DNA of 64,000 nucleotides, from the NCBI RefSeq assembly GCF_022419185.1, contig NZ_JAJOZK010000007.1, forward strand, positions 100,843-164,842, written 5' to 3'. The notes beneath the pieces were generated by a model, which was given only the letters and a program-made list of their open reading frames with translations, was not told the DNA's origin and did no database searches. Positions 24,524 through 33,531 of the stretch are shown here, in pieces; within the stretch, counting starts at the first letter, position 1, and the number at the start of each line of letters is the position of its first letter. The stretch comes from Thermomonas flagellata. Its GTDB lineage: Bacteria > Pseudomonadota > Gammaproteobacteria > Xanthomonadales > Xanthomonadaceae. The position numbers and the translations under genes are program-made.

Positions 24524-25594
24524 TCAATCGCGCAACAGCCAGCGGAACAGCGCAATCGCGCGCGCGCGGTCGCGGCTGAGCCAATACCAGCCGATGCACA
24601 ACGCCACATAGGCCAACAGCAGCAGCGGATGCGGCACGTGCAGGCGCATCGCCAGCCCCGCCGCCAGCCCGCACAGCAGGCTGAACACCGTCAGCCAGAC
24701 CGCGGCGCGGGTCGCGCCGAAGCCGGCGTCCTGCATCAGGTGGTGGATATGGTCGCGCCCGGCGGCGAACGGCGAGCGCCCCTCCTGCAGCCGGCGCACG
24801 ATCAGCACCAGGGTGTCCATCACCGGCACCGGCACCAGCCACAGCGCCAGCACCGGGTTGACCGGATGCCCGGGATTCTGGGTCAGGCGGAACGCGACCC
24901 AGGCGATCACCAGGCCAAGGAAGCCGCTGCCGGCATTGCCCATGAAGATCCGTGCCCGCGGCCGCCAGGGGAAGCGCAGGTTCCACAGCAGGAACCCGGC
25001 CAGCGCGCCGCACAGGATCGCCACCCGCTGCGCCAGCCCGAAGTTGCCCGCATACACCGCCGCCGCGGCGAGCATCACCAGCGCCGCCAGCCCGAGCAGC
25101 CCGGCCAGCCCGTCGGCGCCGTCGATCATGTTCATGGCGTTGATCAGGCCGACGGTGGCGAACACGGTGAACGGCACCGACAGGAACCCGAGCGTGAGCG
25201 AGGGCAGCCCGAACAGCGGGCCGAGTTGCTCCACCCGCACCTGGCCGCCGTAGATCATGATCAGCGCCGCCACGACCTGGGCGAGGATCCGCCAGTACCA
25301 GCGCAGGTCGCGGCGGTCGTCCCACAGCCCGACCACGACCAGCACCGCCGCCGCAGCGGCGAACGCCAGCAGCGAGGGCGGCGGCGCCTGCCCGGTCCAG
25401 AGGCCAGCGGCAGCCGCGGCGGCCGCCGCCATCGCCAATCCGCCAGTGACCGGCGTGGGCACTGCATGGTCCTTGCGTCCCGCGGGCCGGTCGTAGAGAT
25501 CCCAGCGTCGCGCCAGCGGCTGCAGCAGCCACGGCAGCACCGCCGCGAGCGCAAACGCCAGCAGGATCAGTCCCGGATTGAATGCCTGCAGCAT
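24524..25594 (-). CDS. WecA/MraY-type undecaprenyl-phosphate sugar-1-phosphate transferase
   Basis: This is a 356-residue polytopic membrane enzyme with about ten helices. Motifs of the polyprenyl-phosphate HexNAc-1-P transferase family are clear: GRKDHAVPTPVTGGLAM near the N terminus, NMIDGADGLAG in the middle, MGNAGSGFLG and the C-terminal FAAGRDHIHHLM. It would start the repeat unit by loading a HexNAc-1-phosphate on undecaprenyl phosphate at the inner membrane. It is the last gene of the 30-kb minus-strand locus, 83 bp after the ABC exporter. WecA-like GlcNAc-1-P specificity is likely but not proven. Confidence 0.9.
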   Translation of the reverse strand: MLQAFNPGLILLAFALAAVLPWLLQPLARRWDLYDRPAGRKDHAVPTPVTGGLAMAAAAAAAAGLWTGQAPPPSLLAFAAAAAVLVVVGLWDDRRDLRWYWRILAQVVAALIMIYGGQVRVEQLGPLFGLPSLTLGFLSVPFTVFATVGLINAMNMIDGADGLAGLLGLAALVMLAAAAVYAGNFGLAQRVAILCGALAGFLLWNLRFPWRPRARIFMGNAGSGFLGLVIAWVAFRLTQNPGHPVNPVLALWLVPVPVMDTLVLIVRRLQEGRSPFAAGRDHIHHLMQDAGFGATRAAVWLTVFSLLCGLAAGLAMRLHVPHPLLLLAYVALCIGWYWLSRDRARAIALFRWLLRD

Positions 25595-25677
25595 GCTCCC
25601 CCTGCTTCCCGTTCTGGATGGGCCGCCTGGATCGGCCGCCCGATGCCGCCAACCATCGTAACGTCAGCGCATGGGTT

Positions 25678-27360
25678 TCAACCGCGTTCGCGCAGCACGC
25701 CGTCGGCCAGTTCCAGCACGCGGTCGGCCAGCGCCAGGCTGGCCGGGCGGTGGGTGATCAAGAGCACGCTGCGCCCGCGCAGCGCCGCGCGCGCCTGCGC
25801 AACCCAGTCGGCTTCGGCCACCGGGTCGAACATCGCGGTCGCCTCGTCCAGCACCAGCACTGGCGCGTCCTTGAGCAGCGCGCGCGCCAGCGCGATGCGC
25901 TGGCGCTGCCCGGCGGACAGGCGCAGCCCGTCGTCGCCGACTGCAGTCGCATAGCCCTGCGGCAGCGCCGCGATGAAGGCGTCGGCACAGGCCATGCGCG
26001 CCGCGGCTTCGATCCGCTCGGGTGTCGCACCGGGATCGGCATAGGCGATGTTGGCGGCGATCCCGGTATGCGCCAGCAGCACCGGCTGCGCGACCCAGCC
26101 GATCTGCCGGCGCAGCAGGTCCAGCGGCCATTCGCGCAGGTCGCGGCCGTCGAGCAGGATCTGGCCGGCATCCGGGTCGGCGAAGCGCAGCAGCAGTTGC
26201 ACCAGGGTGCTCTTGCCGGCGCCGTTGGCGCCGGTGATCGCGACCACCTCGCCGGGACGGATTTCCAGATCCACCCCGCGCAGCACCGGCGGGCCGTCCG
26301 GATAGGCGAAATGCACGCCCCGGAACGACAGCGCGCCGCGTGCGCGCACGGGCAATGGCTCGGACGCCGGGGCATCGGCCTCGGGGGCCACGGCCAGCAC
26401 CTCGACGATCCGCCCGAACGCACCGCGCACCGCCTGCCACTCGCCGTACACGCCGGCCAGCTCGCCGACCGGCTGCGCCAGCAGCAGGCCATACAGCAGC
26501 AGGCTCACCAGATCCGCGCCGGCCAGCAGCCCGGCCTGCACCTGCATCCCGGCCAGGCCCAGCAGGGCCAGCACCAGCGCCGCGGCCAGGGTGCGCACGA
26601 CCGGTGCGATCGCCGCCAGCCGCCGCCCCTGGCGCAGGTCGAGCACGCGCAGGGCCTCGGCCCGGTCCGCGTACGCCGCGGCCTCGCGCGCGAGCGCCCC
26701 GTCGGCCTTGACCAGGGGCAGCAGCGCCAGCCCGCGCTCGGCCTGTGCGGCGCGCGCCGCCTGCGCCTCCGCCAGCGCCCGCCCGAGCGGACGCAGGCGG
26801 CGCCCGGCCAGCTTCAGCAGCAGCCAGCCCAGCGGCGCCAGCAGTGCCAGCCCCAGGCCCAGCAGCGGCGCGATCCGCAGCATCATCAGCAGCGCGCCGG
26901 CGCAGGTGAGCAGCAACGGCACCAAGGTGGTGAGGGTCGCGCCGAGGAAGGCGCCGAGGCGATCGATGTCCTCGCCGAGCAGGGCCAGCAGGTCGCCGCG
27001 CCGGCGCCGGCGGTGCCAGTCCAGCGGCAGCGCGAGCAGATGCGCGTACAGGCGGGCGCTGCCGCGCGCGGTCATCGCCGCGGTCGCCGCCTGCACCCGC
27101 ACCGCCACCCACCAGCCCAGCCCGGCCTGGGCGGCGACCAGCGCGAACAGCCCCAGCAACGGCGGCGCCAATGCCCCGCCGTGGGCGAAGGCGGCGGTGG
27201 CGCGCCCGGCCAGCCACGGCATCGCCAGCAGCGCGGCGCTCTGCAGGCACATGAGCAGGGCGCTGACGGCCAGTTGTGCCCAGTCCGGCCGCAGCAGGCC
27301 CAGGAGCGGCCGCCACGGCCGCGCCGCGGCGGCGGCCTCAGTGCTGGCGGCCGTAGGCAT
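25678..27360 (-). CDS. ABC exporter, fused permease and ATPase
   Basis: This is a 560-residue MsbA/CydC-like half transporter: a six-helix membrane domain (residues ~25-320), then the nucleotide-binding domain with Walker A GANGAGKST, signature LSAGQRQRIALARAL and Walker B PVLVLDEAT. It lacks an N-terminal peptidase (C39) domain. In a Wzx/Wzy-type locus an extra exporter is not required, so it may export a lipid-linked product, or the modified peptide encoded 1.3 kb away. Its 5' end overlaps manC by 23 bases. Confidence 0.92.
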   Translation of the reverse strand: MPTAASTEAAAAARPWRPLLGLLRPDWAQLAVSALLMCLQSAALLAMPWLAGRATAAFAHGGALAPPLLGLFALVAAQAGLGWWVAVRVQAATAAMTARGSARLYAHLLALPLDWHRRRRRGDLLALLGEDIDRLGAFLGATLTTLVPLLLTCAGALLMMLRIAPLLGLGLALLAPLGWLLLKLAGRRLRPLGRALAEAQAARAAQAERGLALLPLVKADGALAREAAAYADRAEALRVLDLRQGRRLAAIAPVVRTLAAALVLALLGLAGMQVQAGLLAGADLVSLLLYGLLLAQPVGELAGVYGEWQAVRGAFGRIVEVLAVAPEADAPASEPLPVRARGALSFRGVHFAYPDGPPVLRGVDLEIRPGEVVAITGANGAGKSTLVQLLLRFADPDAGQILLDGRDLREWPLDLLRRQIGWVAQPVLLAHTGIAANIAYADPGATPERIEAAARMACADAFIAALPQGYATAVGDDGLRLSAGQRQRIALARALLKDAPVLVLDEATAMFDPVAEADWVAQARAALRGRSVLLITHRPASLALADRVLELADGVLRERG

Positions 27361-28741
27361 CCTCGAACCGCACGATGTCGTCCTCGCCGAGGTAGCCGCC
27401 CGACTGCACCTCGATCAGTTCCAGCGGCAGCTTGCCGGGATTCTCCAGGCGGTGGCGCACCCCGAGCGGGATGTAGGTGCTCTGGTTCTCGCCGAGCAGG
27501 ATCACCTCCTCGCCGCGGGTGACCCGCGCGGTGCCGCGCACCACCACCCAGTGCTCGGCGCGGTGGTGGTGCATCTGCAGGCTCAGCGCCGCGCCCGGCT
27601 TGACCGTGATCCGCTTGACCTGGAACCGCGGCCCGGCGTCGATCGCCTCGTAGCTGCCCCACGGCCGGTACACCCGCCGGTGCAGCTGCACCTCCGGGCG
27701 GCCCTGCGCCTTCAGCGCCGCGACCAGCCGGCGCACGTCCTGCACCGCGTCCTTGCGCGCGACCAGCACCGCATCGGCGGTGTCCACCACCACCACATCC
27801 TGCAGCCCGAGCAGCGCCACCAGGCGGCCGCCGTCGGCCCAGGCCAGGGTGTCGCGGCAGTCCAGCGCGAGCACGTCGCCGCGGTGGGCGTTGCCGTCGC
27901 CGTCCTGCTCCGCGACCTGCCACAGCGCGGCCCAGCTGCCGACGTCGTTCCAGCCCACCTCCAGCGGCAGCACCGCGGCGCGCGCGGTGTGCTCCATCAC
28001 CGCGTAGTCGATCGAATCGGCCGGGCAGGCGGCGAACGCTTGCGCGTCCAGGCGCACGAAGTCCGGATCCCGCCGTGCCTGCGCATGCGCGTGCCGGCAG
28101 GCCTCCAGCATGGCCGGCTGCAGCCGCGCGAGTTCCTCCAGGTAGACCGAGGCGCGCAGCAGGAACATGCCGCTGTTCCAGTAGTGATCGCCGGCGGCCA
28201 GGTAGGCGGCAGCGGTCGCGGCATCCGGCTTCTCGACGAAGCGCCGCACCGCGCGCACGCCCTGCCCCGGCGCGGCCTGGATGTAGCCGTAGCCGGTCTC
28301 CGGCGCGTCCGGCACGATGCCGAAGGTGACCAGCTGGCCGTCCCGGGCCGCCGGCGCGGCCTCTTGCACCGCGGCGCGGAAGCCGGCCGGATCGGCGATC
28401 ACGTGATCGGAGGGCAGCACCAGCAGCAACGGGTCCTCGCCCCCGCGCAGCGCCTCCAGCGCGGCGACCGCGATCGCCGGCGCGGTGTTGCGCGCGACCG
28501 GCTCGAGCAGGATGGTGGCCGCGCTGGCGCCGGCCTCGCGCAGCTGCTCGGCGACCATGAAGCGGTGCTCCTCGCCGGCCACCACGATCGGCGCAGCCGC
28601 GGCCAGCGGCGCGACCCGCCGCCAGGTGGCCTGCAGCATCGAGTCCTCGCCCACCAGCGGCAGGAACTGCTTGGGATAGGCGTCGCGCGAGAGCGGCCAC
28701 AGCCGGGTGCCGGAACCGCCGGAGAGGATGACCGGGATCAT
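27338..28741 (-). CDS. manC: Mannose-1-phosphate guanylyltransferase / mannose-6-phosphate isomerase
   Basis: This 467-residue bifunctional enzyme makes GDP-mannose. The N-terminal nucleotidyltransferase begins VILSGGSGTRLWPLSRDAYPKQFL, with FVEKPD near residue 170. The C-terminal cupin isomerase has LQMHHHRAEHWVVVRGTARVT and NQSTYIPLGVRHRLENPG. The length is typical of the ManC/AlgA/XanB type II family. GDP-mannose would feed mannose or a derived deoxysugar into the polysaccharide. It lies between a PF14907-like gene (48 bp) and the ABC exporter (overlap). Confidence 0.96.
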   Translation of the reverse strand: MIPVILSGGSGTRLWPLSRDAYPKQFLPLVGEDSMLQATWRRVAPLAAAAPIVVAGEEHRFMVAEQLREAGASAATILLEPVARNTAPAIAVAALEALRGGEDPLLLVLPSDHVIADPAGFRAAVQEAAPAARDGQLVTFGIVPDAPETGYGYIQAAPGQGVRAVRRFVEKPDAATAAAYLAAGDHYWNSGMFLLRASVYLEELARLQPAMLEACRHAHAQARRDPDFVRLDAQAFAACPADSIDYAVMEHTARAAVLPLEVGWNDVGSWAALWQVAEQDGDGNAHRGDVLALDCRDTLAWADGGRLVALLGLQDVVVVDTADAVLVARKDAVQDVRRLVAALKAQGRPEVQLHRRVYRPWGSYEAIDAGPRFQVKRITVKPGAALSLQMHHHRAEHWVVVRGTARVTRGEEVILLGENQSTYIPLGVRHRLENPGKLPLELIEVQSGGYLGEDDIVRFEDAYGRQH

Positions 28742-28789
28742 CGGCGGATTATGCCAGCCACCTTGCGGCGGTCGCCGGCCGGCGCCGGC

Positions 28790-29905
28790 TCAGCGGTCGG
28801 CCCCGAGCGCGCGCCGCAGGCCGACGCCCCAGCGCCGCAGGTAGGCCGCGGCCAGGCCGAGCGGGCCGTGGGCGTCGTAGCGATGGCGCATGAAGGCCGG
28901 CGGCGGCAGCAGCTTGTGCCACAGCCAGCGCAGCCGCTGCGGCCAGGGCAATCCGCGCAGATGGCTGCGGTCGAACGCGCCGGGTGCGTCCAGGTGCAGG
29001 CCGGCACCGGCGCTGCGCGCGGCGGCCTCGGCCAGCTCCGGCGGCAAGGCGGTCGCGAACGCCGCATGCGCGGCCTGCAAGGCGTCCACCAGCGCGGCTA
29101 GGTGCACCGGATCGGCCGCGGGCGCCAGCAGCCGCGCCCAGTCGCCGGGCCCGCAGCGCGCGGCGAGCAGGTGCACGTCGTACAGCCACAGCAGGCGGTC
29201 GTGGGTGCCGGCCGCGCGGTTGCCGGCGCGGTGCAGGGCCGCGTGCAGCAACGCATCCGCCGCGCCCAGCGCGCGCGCCTGCGGATGCAGGCCGGGCAGC
29301 GCCTGCGCGCGCGCCCACAGGTCGGCGAAGGCCAACCCGCGGTCCAGCCCGGCATGGTTGAGCAGGCGCCAGTGCAGGTCCAGCACCACCCCGCGCCGCG
29401 CCGGATCCACCAGCGCGACCTGGGTGTCGCTGGCCTGGCGCGGGGCCACGCCATGCGCCAATGTCCAGCCGGCCGCCACCAGCGCCGCGGTCGCCGCCTC
29501 GGCCTGCGCCAGATCGGCGACGAGCAGGTCGATGTCGCAGCCGGGGCGCAGTTCCGGCGCCGGATACAGCCATTGCCCGAGCGCCATGCCCTTGAGCACG
29601 AAGCACGGCAGCCCGGCCTCGGCGAGCTGGTCGAGCACCGCGCGCGCGCTGGCCTCGCGCGCGAGCAGGCGCATCCCGTCCAGGCGCGCCTGCGCCGCCA
29701 GCCGCGCGCGCAGCGCGGCGGTCGGTGCCTGCGCCGGCAGCGCGCGCGCCAGCAGCGGCGCCACGCCCTCGGCCTCGGCGCAGGCCAGCACCGCCTCCGG
29801 ATCGGCCGCCAGCAGCGCCTGCAAGGCCTGCGCGCGCCCGGCCAGCGTGCCGGCGCAGGCTGCGCGCAGGTCCACGCCGTCGGCGTCGGCGCGCGCCGCG
29901 GTCAC
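28790..29905 (-). CDS. Nucleotidyltransferase family protein (PF14907-like)
   Basis: This 371-residue protein has a nucleotidyltransferase-fold core: [38 protein letters not shown]. The DxD pair (CDIDLLV) supplies metal-binding acids; a following [14 protein letters not shown] block and helices are typical of 'uncharacterised nucleotidyltransferase' NTP_transf_5. Such genes are repeatedly found beside HprK-like and PqqD-like genes. Here it sits in the adjacent polysaccharide locus instead. The GTG start at 29905 overlaps the epimerase stop (GTGA). The substrate is unknown: an aminoglycoside-type adenylation or a sugar/peptide nucleotidylation are both possible. Confidence 0.85.
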   Translation of the reverse strand: MTAARADADGVDLRAACAGTLAGRAQALQALLAADPEAVLACAEAEGVAPLLARALPAQAPTAALRARLAAQARLDGMRLLAREASARAVLDQLAEAGLPCFVLKGMALGQWLYPAPELRPGCDIDLLVADLAQAEAATAALVAAGWTLAHGVAPRQASDTQVALVDPARRGVVLDLHWRLLNHAGLDRGLAFADLWARAQALPGLHPQARALGAADALLHAALHRAGNRAAGTHDRLLWLYDVHLLAARCGPGDWARLLAPAADPVHLAALVDALQAAHAAFATALPPELAEAAARSAGAGLHLDAPGAFDRSHLRGLPWPQRLRWLWHKLLPPPAFMRHRYDAHGPLGLAAAYLRRWGVGLRRALGADR

Positions 29906-30912
29906 ACCCGGTAGTACTCGCGGTACCAGGCGACGAAGCGGGCCACGCCCTCCTCGACCGGCACCTGCGGGCGATAGCCGACGTCCGCGACCAGGTCGGA
30001 CACGTCGGCCTCGGTGTCGGGCACGTCGCCGGCCTGCAGCGGCAGCAATTCCATCCGCGCCTTGCGCCCGAGGCACTGCTCCAGCACCTCGATGTAGCGC
30101 AGCAGTTCGACCGGGCGCTCGTTGCCGATGTTGTACAGCCGGTACGGCGCCACCCCGCTGGTGGCCGGATCCGGGTGCGCGCCCGACCAGCCCGGGTCCC
30201 GGCCCGGCACCCGGTCGAGGGTGCGCAGCACGCCCTCCACGATGTCGTCCACATAGGTGAAGCTGCGCTTGTGGCGGCCATGGTTGAACACCCGGATCGG
30301 CTCGCCGGCCAGGATCGCGCGGGTGAATAGGAACAGCGCCATGTCCGGCCGCCCCCACGGGCCGTACACGGTGAAGAAGCGCAGGCCGGTGCACGGGATG
30401 CCGTACAGGTGGGCATAGCTGTGCGCCATCTGCTCATTGGCCTTCTTGGTGGCTGCATACAGCGTCAGCGGATGCTCGGCCGAGGCGTGCTCGGAGAACG
30501 GCATCGCGGTATTGGCGCCGTACACCGAACTGGTGGAGGCGTACACCAGGTGCTGCACGCCCTGCCGGCGGCAGCCTTCCAGCACGTGCAGGAAGCCGGT
30601 GACGTTGCTGCTGACGTATACGTGCGGGTTCTCGGCGGCATAGCGCACGCCCGCCTGCGCGGCCAGGTGCACCACGCGCTCGAAGCGGTGCGCCGCGAAC
30701 AGCGCCTCCATCGCCGCGCGGTCGGCGAGATCCGCGGCGACGTGGACATAGCCCGCACGCGCCTGCAGCCGCGCCAGTCGGGCCTGCTTGAGGGTGACGT
30801 CGTAGTAGTCGTTGAGGTTGTCCAGCCCGACCACCTGCTCGCCGCGGTCGAGCAGGCGGTGGGCGACGTGGGAGCCGATGAAGCCGGCGGTGCCGGTGAC
30901 GAGGATGGGCAT
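29902..30912 (-). CDS. NAD-dependent epimerase, UDP-glucuronate 4-epimerase type
   Basis: This is a 336-residue extended SDR. NAD binding is shown by [13 protein letters not shown], the catalytic YxxxK by YAATKKANE, and the [18 protein letters not shown] block and [11 protein letters not shown] are specific to the LspL/Cap1J UDP-glucuronate 4-epimerase group. It would supply UDP-galacturonate from UDP-glucuronate. The exact sugar (GlcA or a HexNAc-uronate) is not certain. It overlaps the nucleotidyltransferase gene, and VanZ precedes it by 30 bp. Confidence 0.92.
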   Translation of the reverse strand: MPILVTGTAGFIGSHVAHRLLDRGEQVVGLDNLNDYYDVTLKQARLARLQARAGYVHVAADLADRAAMEALFAAHRFERVVHLAAQAGVRYAAENPHVYVSSNVTGFLHVLEGCRRQGVQHLVYASTSSVYGANTAMPFSEHASAEHPLTLYAATKKANEQMAHSYAHLYGIPCTGLRFFTVYGPWGRPDMALFLFTRAILAGEPIRVFNHGRHKRSFTYVDDIVEGVLRTLDRVPGRDPGWSGAHPDPATSGVAPYRLYNIGNERPVELLRYIEVLEQCLGRKARMELLPLQAGDVPDTEADVSDLVADVGYRPQVPVEEGVARFVAWYREYYRV

Positions 30913-30942
30913 GCGGAGGACAGCGGATGGAATGGCGGGATT

Positions 30943-31347
30943 CTACTGGCCACGGCCGCGCACCCACAGGGCGCGCAGCGCGGCCGGCACTGCCCAGCCG
31001 GCGAGTCCGGCCAGCAGGTCGATGAGTACGTCGGACACGCGCGGGTCGCGCCCCGGGATCCAGATCTGCGCGACCTCGGTCCCGATGCCGATCAGCAGCA
31101 GCGCCAGCGCGATCCGGCGCGCGCGCCAGGCCGGCAGCGCCAGCGCCGCGACCGCCCCGAGCAGCGCGAACAGCAGCAGGTGGAACAGGTTGACCGTGCT
31201 GTGCAGGTTCTCGATCCAGATCATCGGCCGGTTGAGCCAGGCCCAGTGCGCGCGCGCGGCGGCGATCAGGTCGTTCGGCACCAGCACCGCCAGCAGCACC
31301 AGCGCCAGCACCAACAACAGCAGCCCGCGCAGCAGGACGCGCCGCAT
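30943..31347 (-). CDS. VanZ-family membrane protein
   Basis: This is a 134-residue protein with four predicted helices and the VanZ core: NRPMIWIENLHSTVNLFHLLLFALLG and LLLIGIGTEVAQIWIPGRDPRVSDVLIDLLAGLAG. VanZ-like proteins are common in exopolysaccharide and exosortase loci, where their role is unclear. The ATG overlaps the preceding glycosyltransferase stop (TGATG). No exosortase gene is present in this locus. Confidence 0.86.
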   Translation of the reverse strand: MRRVLLRGLLLLVLALVLLAVLVPNDLIAAARAHWAWLNRPMIWIENLHSTVNLFHLLLFALLGAVAALALPAWRARRIALALLLIGIGTEVAQIWIPGRDPRVSDVLIDLLAGLAGWAVPAALRALWVRGRGQ

Positions 31348-32483
31348 CAGCCCATCGCCTCGCCGCACAGCTCGCGGTACACCGCCAGGGTGTCGCGCAC
31401 CACGATCCGCTCGTCGAAGCGGGCCTCGGCCTTGGCGCGCGCGGCCGCGCCCAGGCGCGCGCGCAGCGCCGGATCCGCAGCCAGGCGCGCGATCGCCTGC
31501 GCCAGCGCCGGCGCGTCGCGCACCGGCACGCGCAGGCCGTCGACCCCGTGCTCGACCACTTCGCGGCAGCCGGGCACGTCAGAGGCGACCAGCGCGCAGC
31601 CGCAGGCGGCGGCCTCGATCAGGCCCTTGGGCAGCCCTTCGCGGTAGCTCGGCAGCGCCACGACATCGATCGTGCGCAGCAGCGCCGGCATGTCCTGCAC
31701 ATGCCCCAGCCATTGCAGCAGCCCTTCCTGCACCCAGCCGCGCACGGTCGCCTCCGGCACCGCCGCGGGATTGCCCGGGTCCGGCTCGCCGGCCAACAGC
31801 AGCTCCACCGGCGCGCCCTGCGCGCGCAGCAGGCGCGCGGCCGCGGCGTACTCGGCCAGGCCCTTGTCCCACAGCAGCCGCGCCGGCAGCAGCACGCGCA
31901 CGCGCGGCCCCGGCGTGCGCGCCGGATCCGGGGCGAAGCGCGCGCAGTCCACCCCGGAGCCGGGGATCAGGCGGATCGCGGCCGGATCGACCAGCCCGGA
32001 GCCGGCGAACAGCGCCACGTCATCGGGGTTCTGCAGGATCAGACGCGCATTGCCGCCGGCGAACGCCGGCCGGAACAGCCGGCGCAGCAACGGCCGCAGC
32101 AGGCGCGCGCGCAGGTCCTGGCTGGTGAACACATAGCCCATGCCGGCGACCGCGTTGACCCGCGCCGGCACCCGCGCCAGGCGCGCCGCCAACGATCCGT
32201 ACACCGCGCACTTGATGGTGAAGCCGTGCACCAACTGCGGGCGCTCGCGCCGCAAGAGCCGCCACAGGTGCAGCAGCAGGCGCGCCTCGCGCAGCGGATG
32301 CAGGCTGCGGCGGTCCATCGGCAGCGCCTGCCAGCGCAACCCGAGGCCGCGCAGACGCTCGCCGTAGGGTCCGTCGGGCGAGAGCAGCAGCACCTCGTGC
32401 CCGGCCTGGTGCAGGGCCAGCGCCAGCGAGCGCCGGAAGTTCCACAGGTACCAGTCGGTATTGGCGAACAGAACCGCCTTCAT
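31347..32483 (-). CDS. Glycosyltransferase family 4 (PglA/WbpT-like)
   Basis: This is a 378-residue GT-B enzyme. The N-terminal acceptor domain (KAVLFANTDWYLWNFRRSLALALHQAGHEVLLLSP) and GFTIKCAVYGSLAARLARVPARVNAVAGMGYVFTS resemble N-acetylgalactosaminyl and fucosyl-type transferases. The C-terminal donor domain has LLPARLLWDKGLAEY and the EX7E motif in SYREGLPKGLIEAAACGCALVASDVPGCREVV. It works at the cytoplasmic face on the undecaprenyl-linked repeat. The donor sugar is not predictable. Confidence 0.92.
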   Translation of the reverse strand: MKAVLFANTDWYLWNFRRSLALALHQAGHEVLLLSPDGPYGERLRGLGLRWQALPMDRRSLHPLREARLLLHLWRLLRRERPQLVHGFTIKCAVYGSLAARLARVPARVNAVAGMGYVFTSQDLRARLLRPLLRRLFRPAFAGGNARLILQNPDDVALFAGSGLVDPAAIRLIPGSGVDCARFAPDPARTPGPRVRVLLPARLLWDKGLAEYAAAARLLRAQGAPVELLLAGEPDPGNPAAVPEATVRGWVQEGLLQWLGHVQDMPALLRTIDVVALPSYREGLPKGLIEAAACGCALVASDVPGCREVVEHGVDGLRVPVRDAPALAQAIARLAADPALRARLGAAARAKAEARFDERIVVRDTLAVYRELCGEAMG

Positions 32484-32490
32484 CGCCGCC

Positions 32491-33531
32491 TCAGCCCAGC
32501 GGCATGAACTGGTACGGCACCCACAGCCGCGCGTGTACGGCGAAGTGCAGCCAGACGAACAGCACCGCCGCGTAGTAGCCCACCTCGGCCAGCACCAGCG
32601 GCGTGCGCACCTGCACGCTTTGCGCCAGCCGCGGCAGGCGCGCGAACACGAACAGCTGGAGCGGGATCAGGTATAGCGCCACCCGATCCACCGCGGTCGA
32701 GGCCAGCGGCACCAGCGGCAGGCACACCAGCGCGAAGGCCGCCATCCACAGCCACAGCCGGCGCTCCTGCGGATCCGGCAGCAAATGGCGCCGGAACGCC
32801 AGCAGCAGCAGCGCCGGCACGACGTTCATCAGTACGCGGATCAGGCCGCCCTGCGACTGGTAGTCGGCCTCGACATAGTTTTGCCACAGCCGCTCGGACG
32901 CATCCGCCACCAAGAGGTAGTACAGCAGCGCGGTGGTCGCCGCCACCAGCACTGCAGTCAGGATCCGGTTGCGGCTGGCGGCCAGCGCCGCGATCGGCAG
33001 CAGCAGCACCGCCGACTTGTGGAAGGTCGCCCCGATCGCCACCCACAGCACGAACCGGCGCACCCGCCCCCGCCCGAGCGCGGTCAGGCCCAGCAGCGCA
33101 AAGCCCAGCGCCACTGCCTGGCGGGTGTAGCCCATGCCGACCACGATCAGCATGTACGGCACTGCCGCCAGCAGCGCCAGCCAGGGATTGGGCTGGGCGC
33201 GGCAGAAGCGCACGGTGCCGGCCATCAAGACCAGCGCGCATATCAGGTTGACCCAGTAGATGTCGCCGCCAGTGCGCCCCACCAACCAATTGAGCAGGTA
33301 ATAACCGGGGTCGCTCATTTCCAAAATCTGACCCAGATCCAACCGCGAAGCGCGCTCGAACATCGGCAGGTAATTCATCCAATCCCCACCGACCTGGTGG
33401 CGCAGCCCCACCAGCAGGGAGAACAGCAGGAACACCGCGGCCCAGGGCAACCAGGCCTGACGGCGCGCCAGCCGCCCGGGCAGCAGCACGCCCCAGGCCG
33501 GCACCAGGAACATGAGCCAGTAGGGCCACAT
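32491..33531 (-). CDS. EpsG-family polysaccharide polymerase-like protein
   Basis: This is a 346-residue membrane protein with about ten helices. The EpsG pattern is present: VGLRHQVGGDWMNYLPMFE near the start, DPGYYLLNWL, then VGMGYTRQAVALGFALLGL and FHKSAVLLLPIA. EpsG/Wzy-like proteins join repeat units in the periplasm. Its ATG overlaps the asnB stop (TGATG). A second polymerase/ligase-family protein exists at 47-48.4 kb, so the division of labour is open. Confidence 0.88.
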   Translation of the reverse strand: MWPYWLMFLVPAWGVLLPGRLARRQAWLPWAAVFLLFSLLVGLRHQVGGDWMNYLPMFERASRLDLGQILEMSDPGYYLLNWLVGRTGGDIYWVNLICALVLMAGTVRFCRAQPNPWLALLAAVPYMLIVVGMGYTRQAVALGFALLGLTALGRGRVRRFVLWVAIGATFHKSAVLLLPIAALAASRNRILTAVLVAATTALLYYLLVADASERLWQNYVEADYQSQGGLIRVLMNVVPALLLLAFRRHLLPDPQERRLWLWMAAFALVCLPLVPLASTAVDRVALYLIPLQLFVFARLPRLAQSVQVRTPLVLAEVGYYAAVLFVWLHFAVHARLWVPYQFMPLG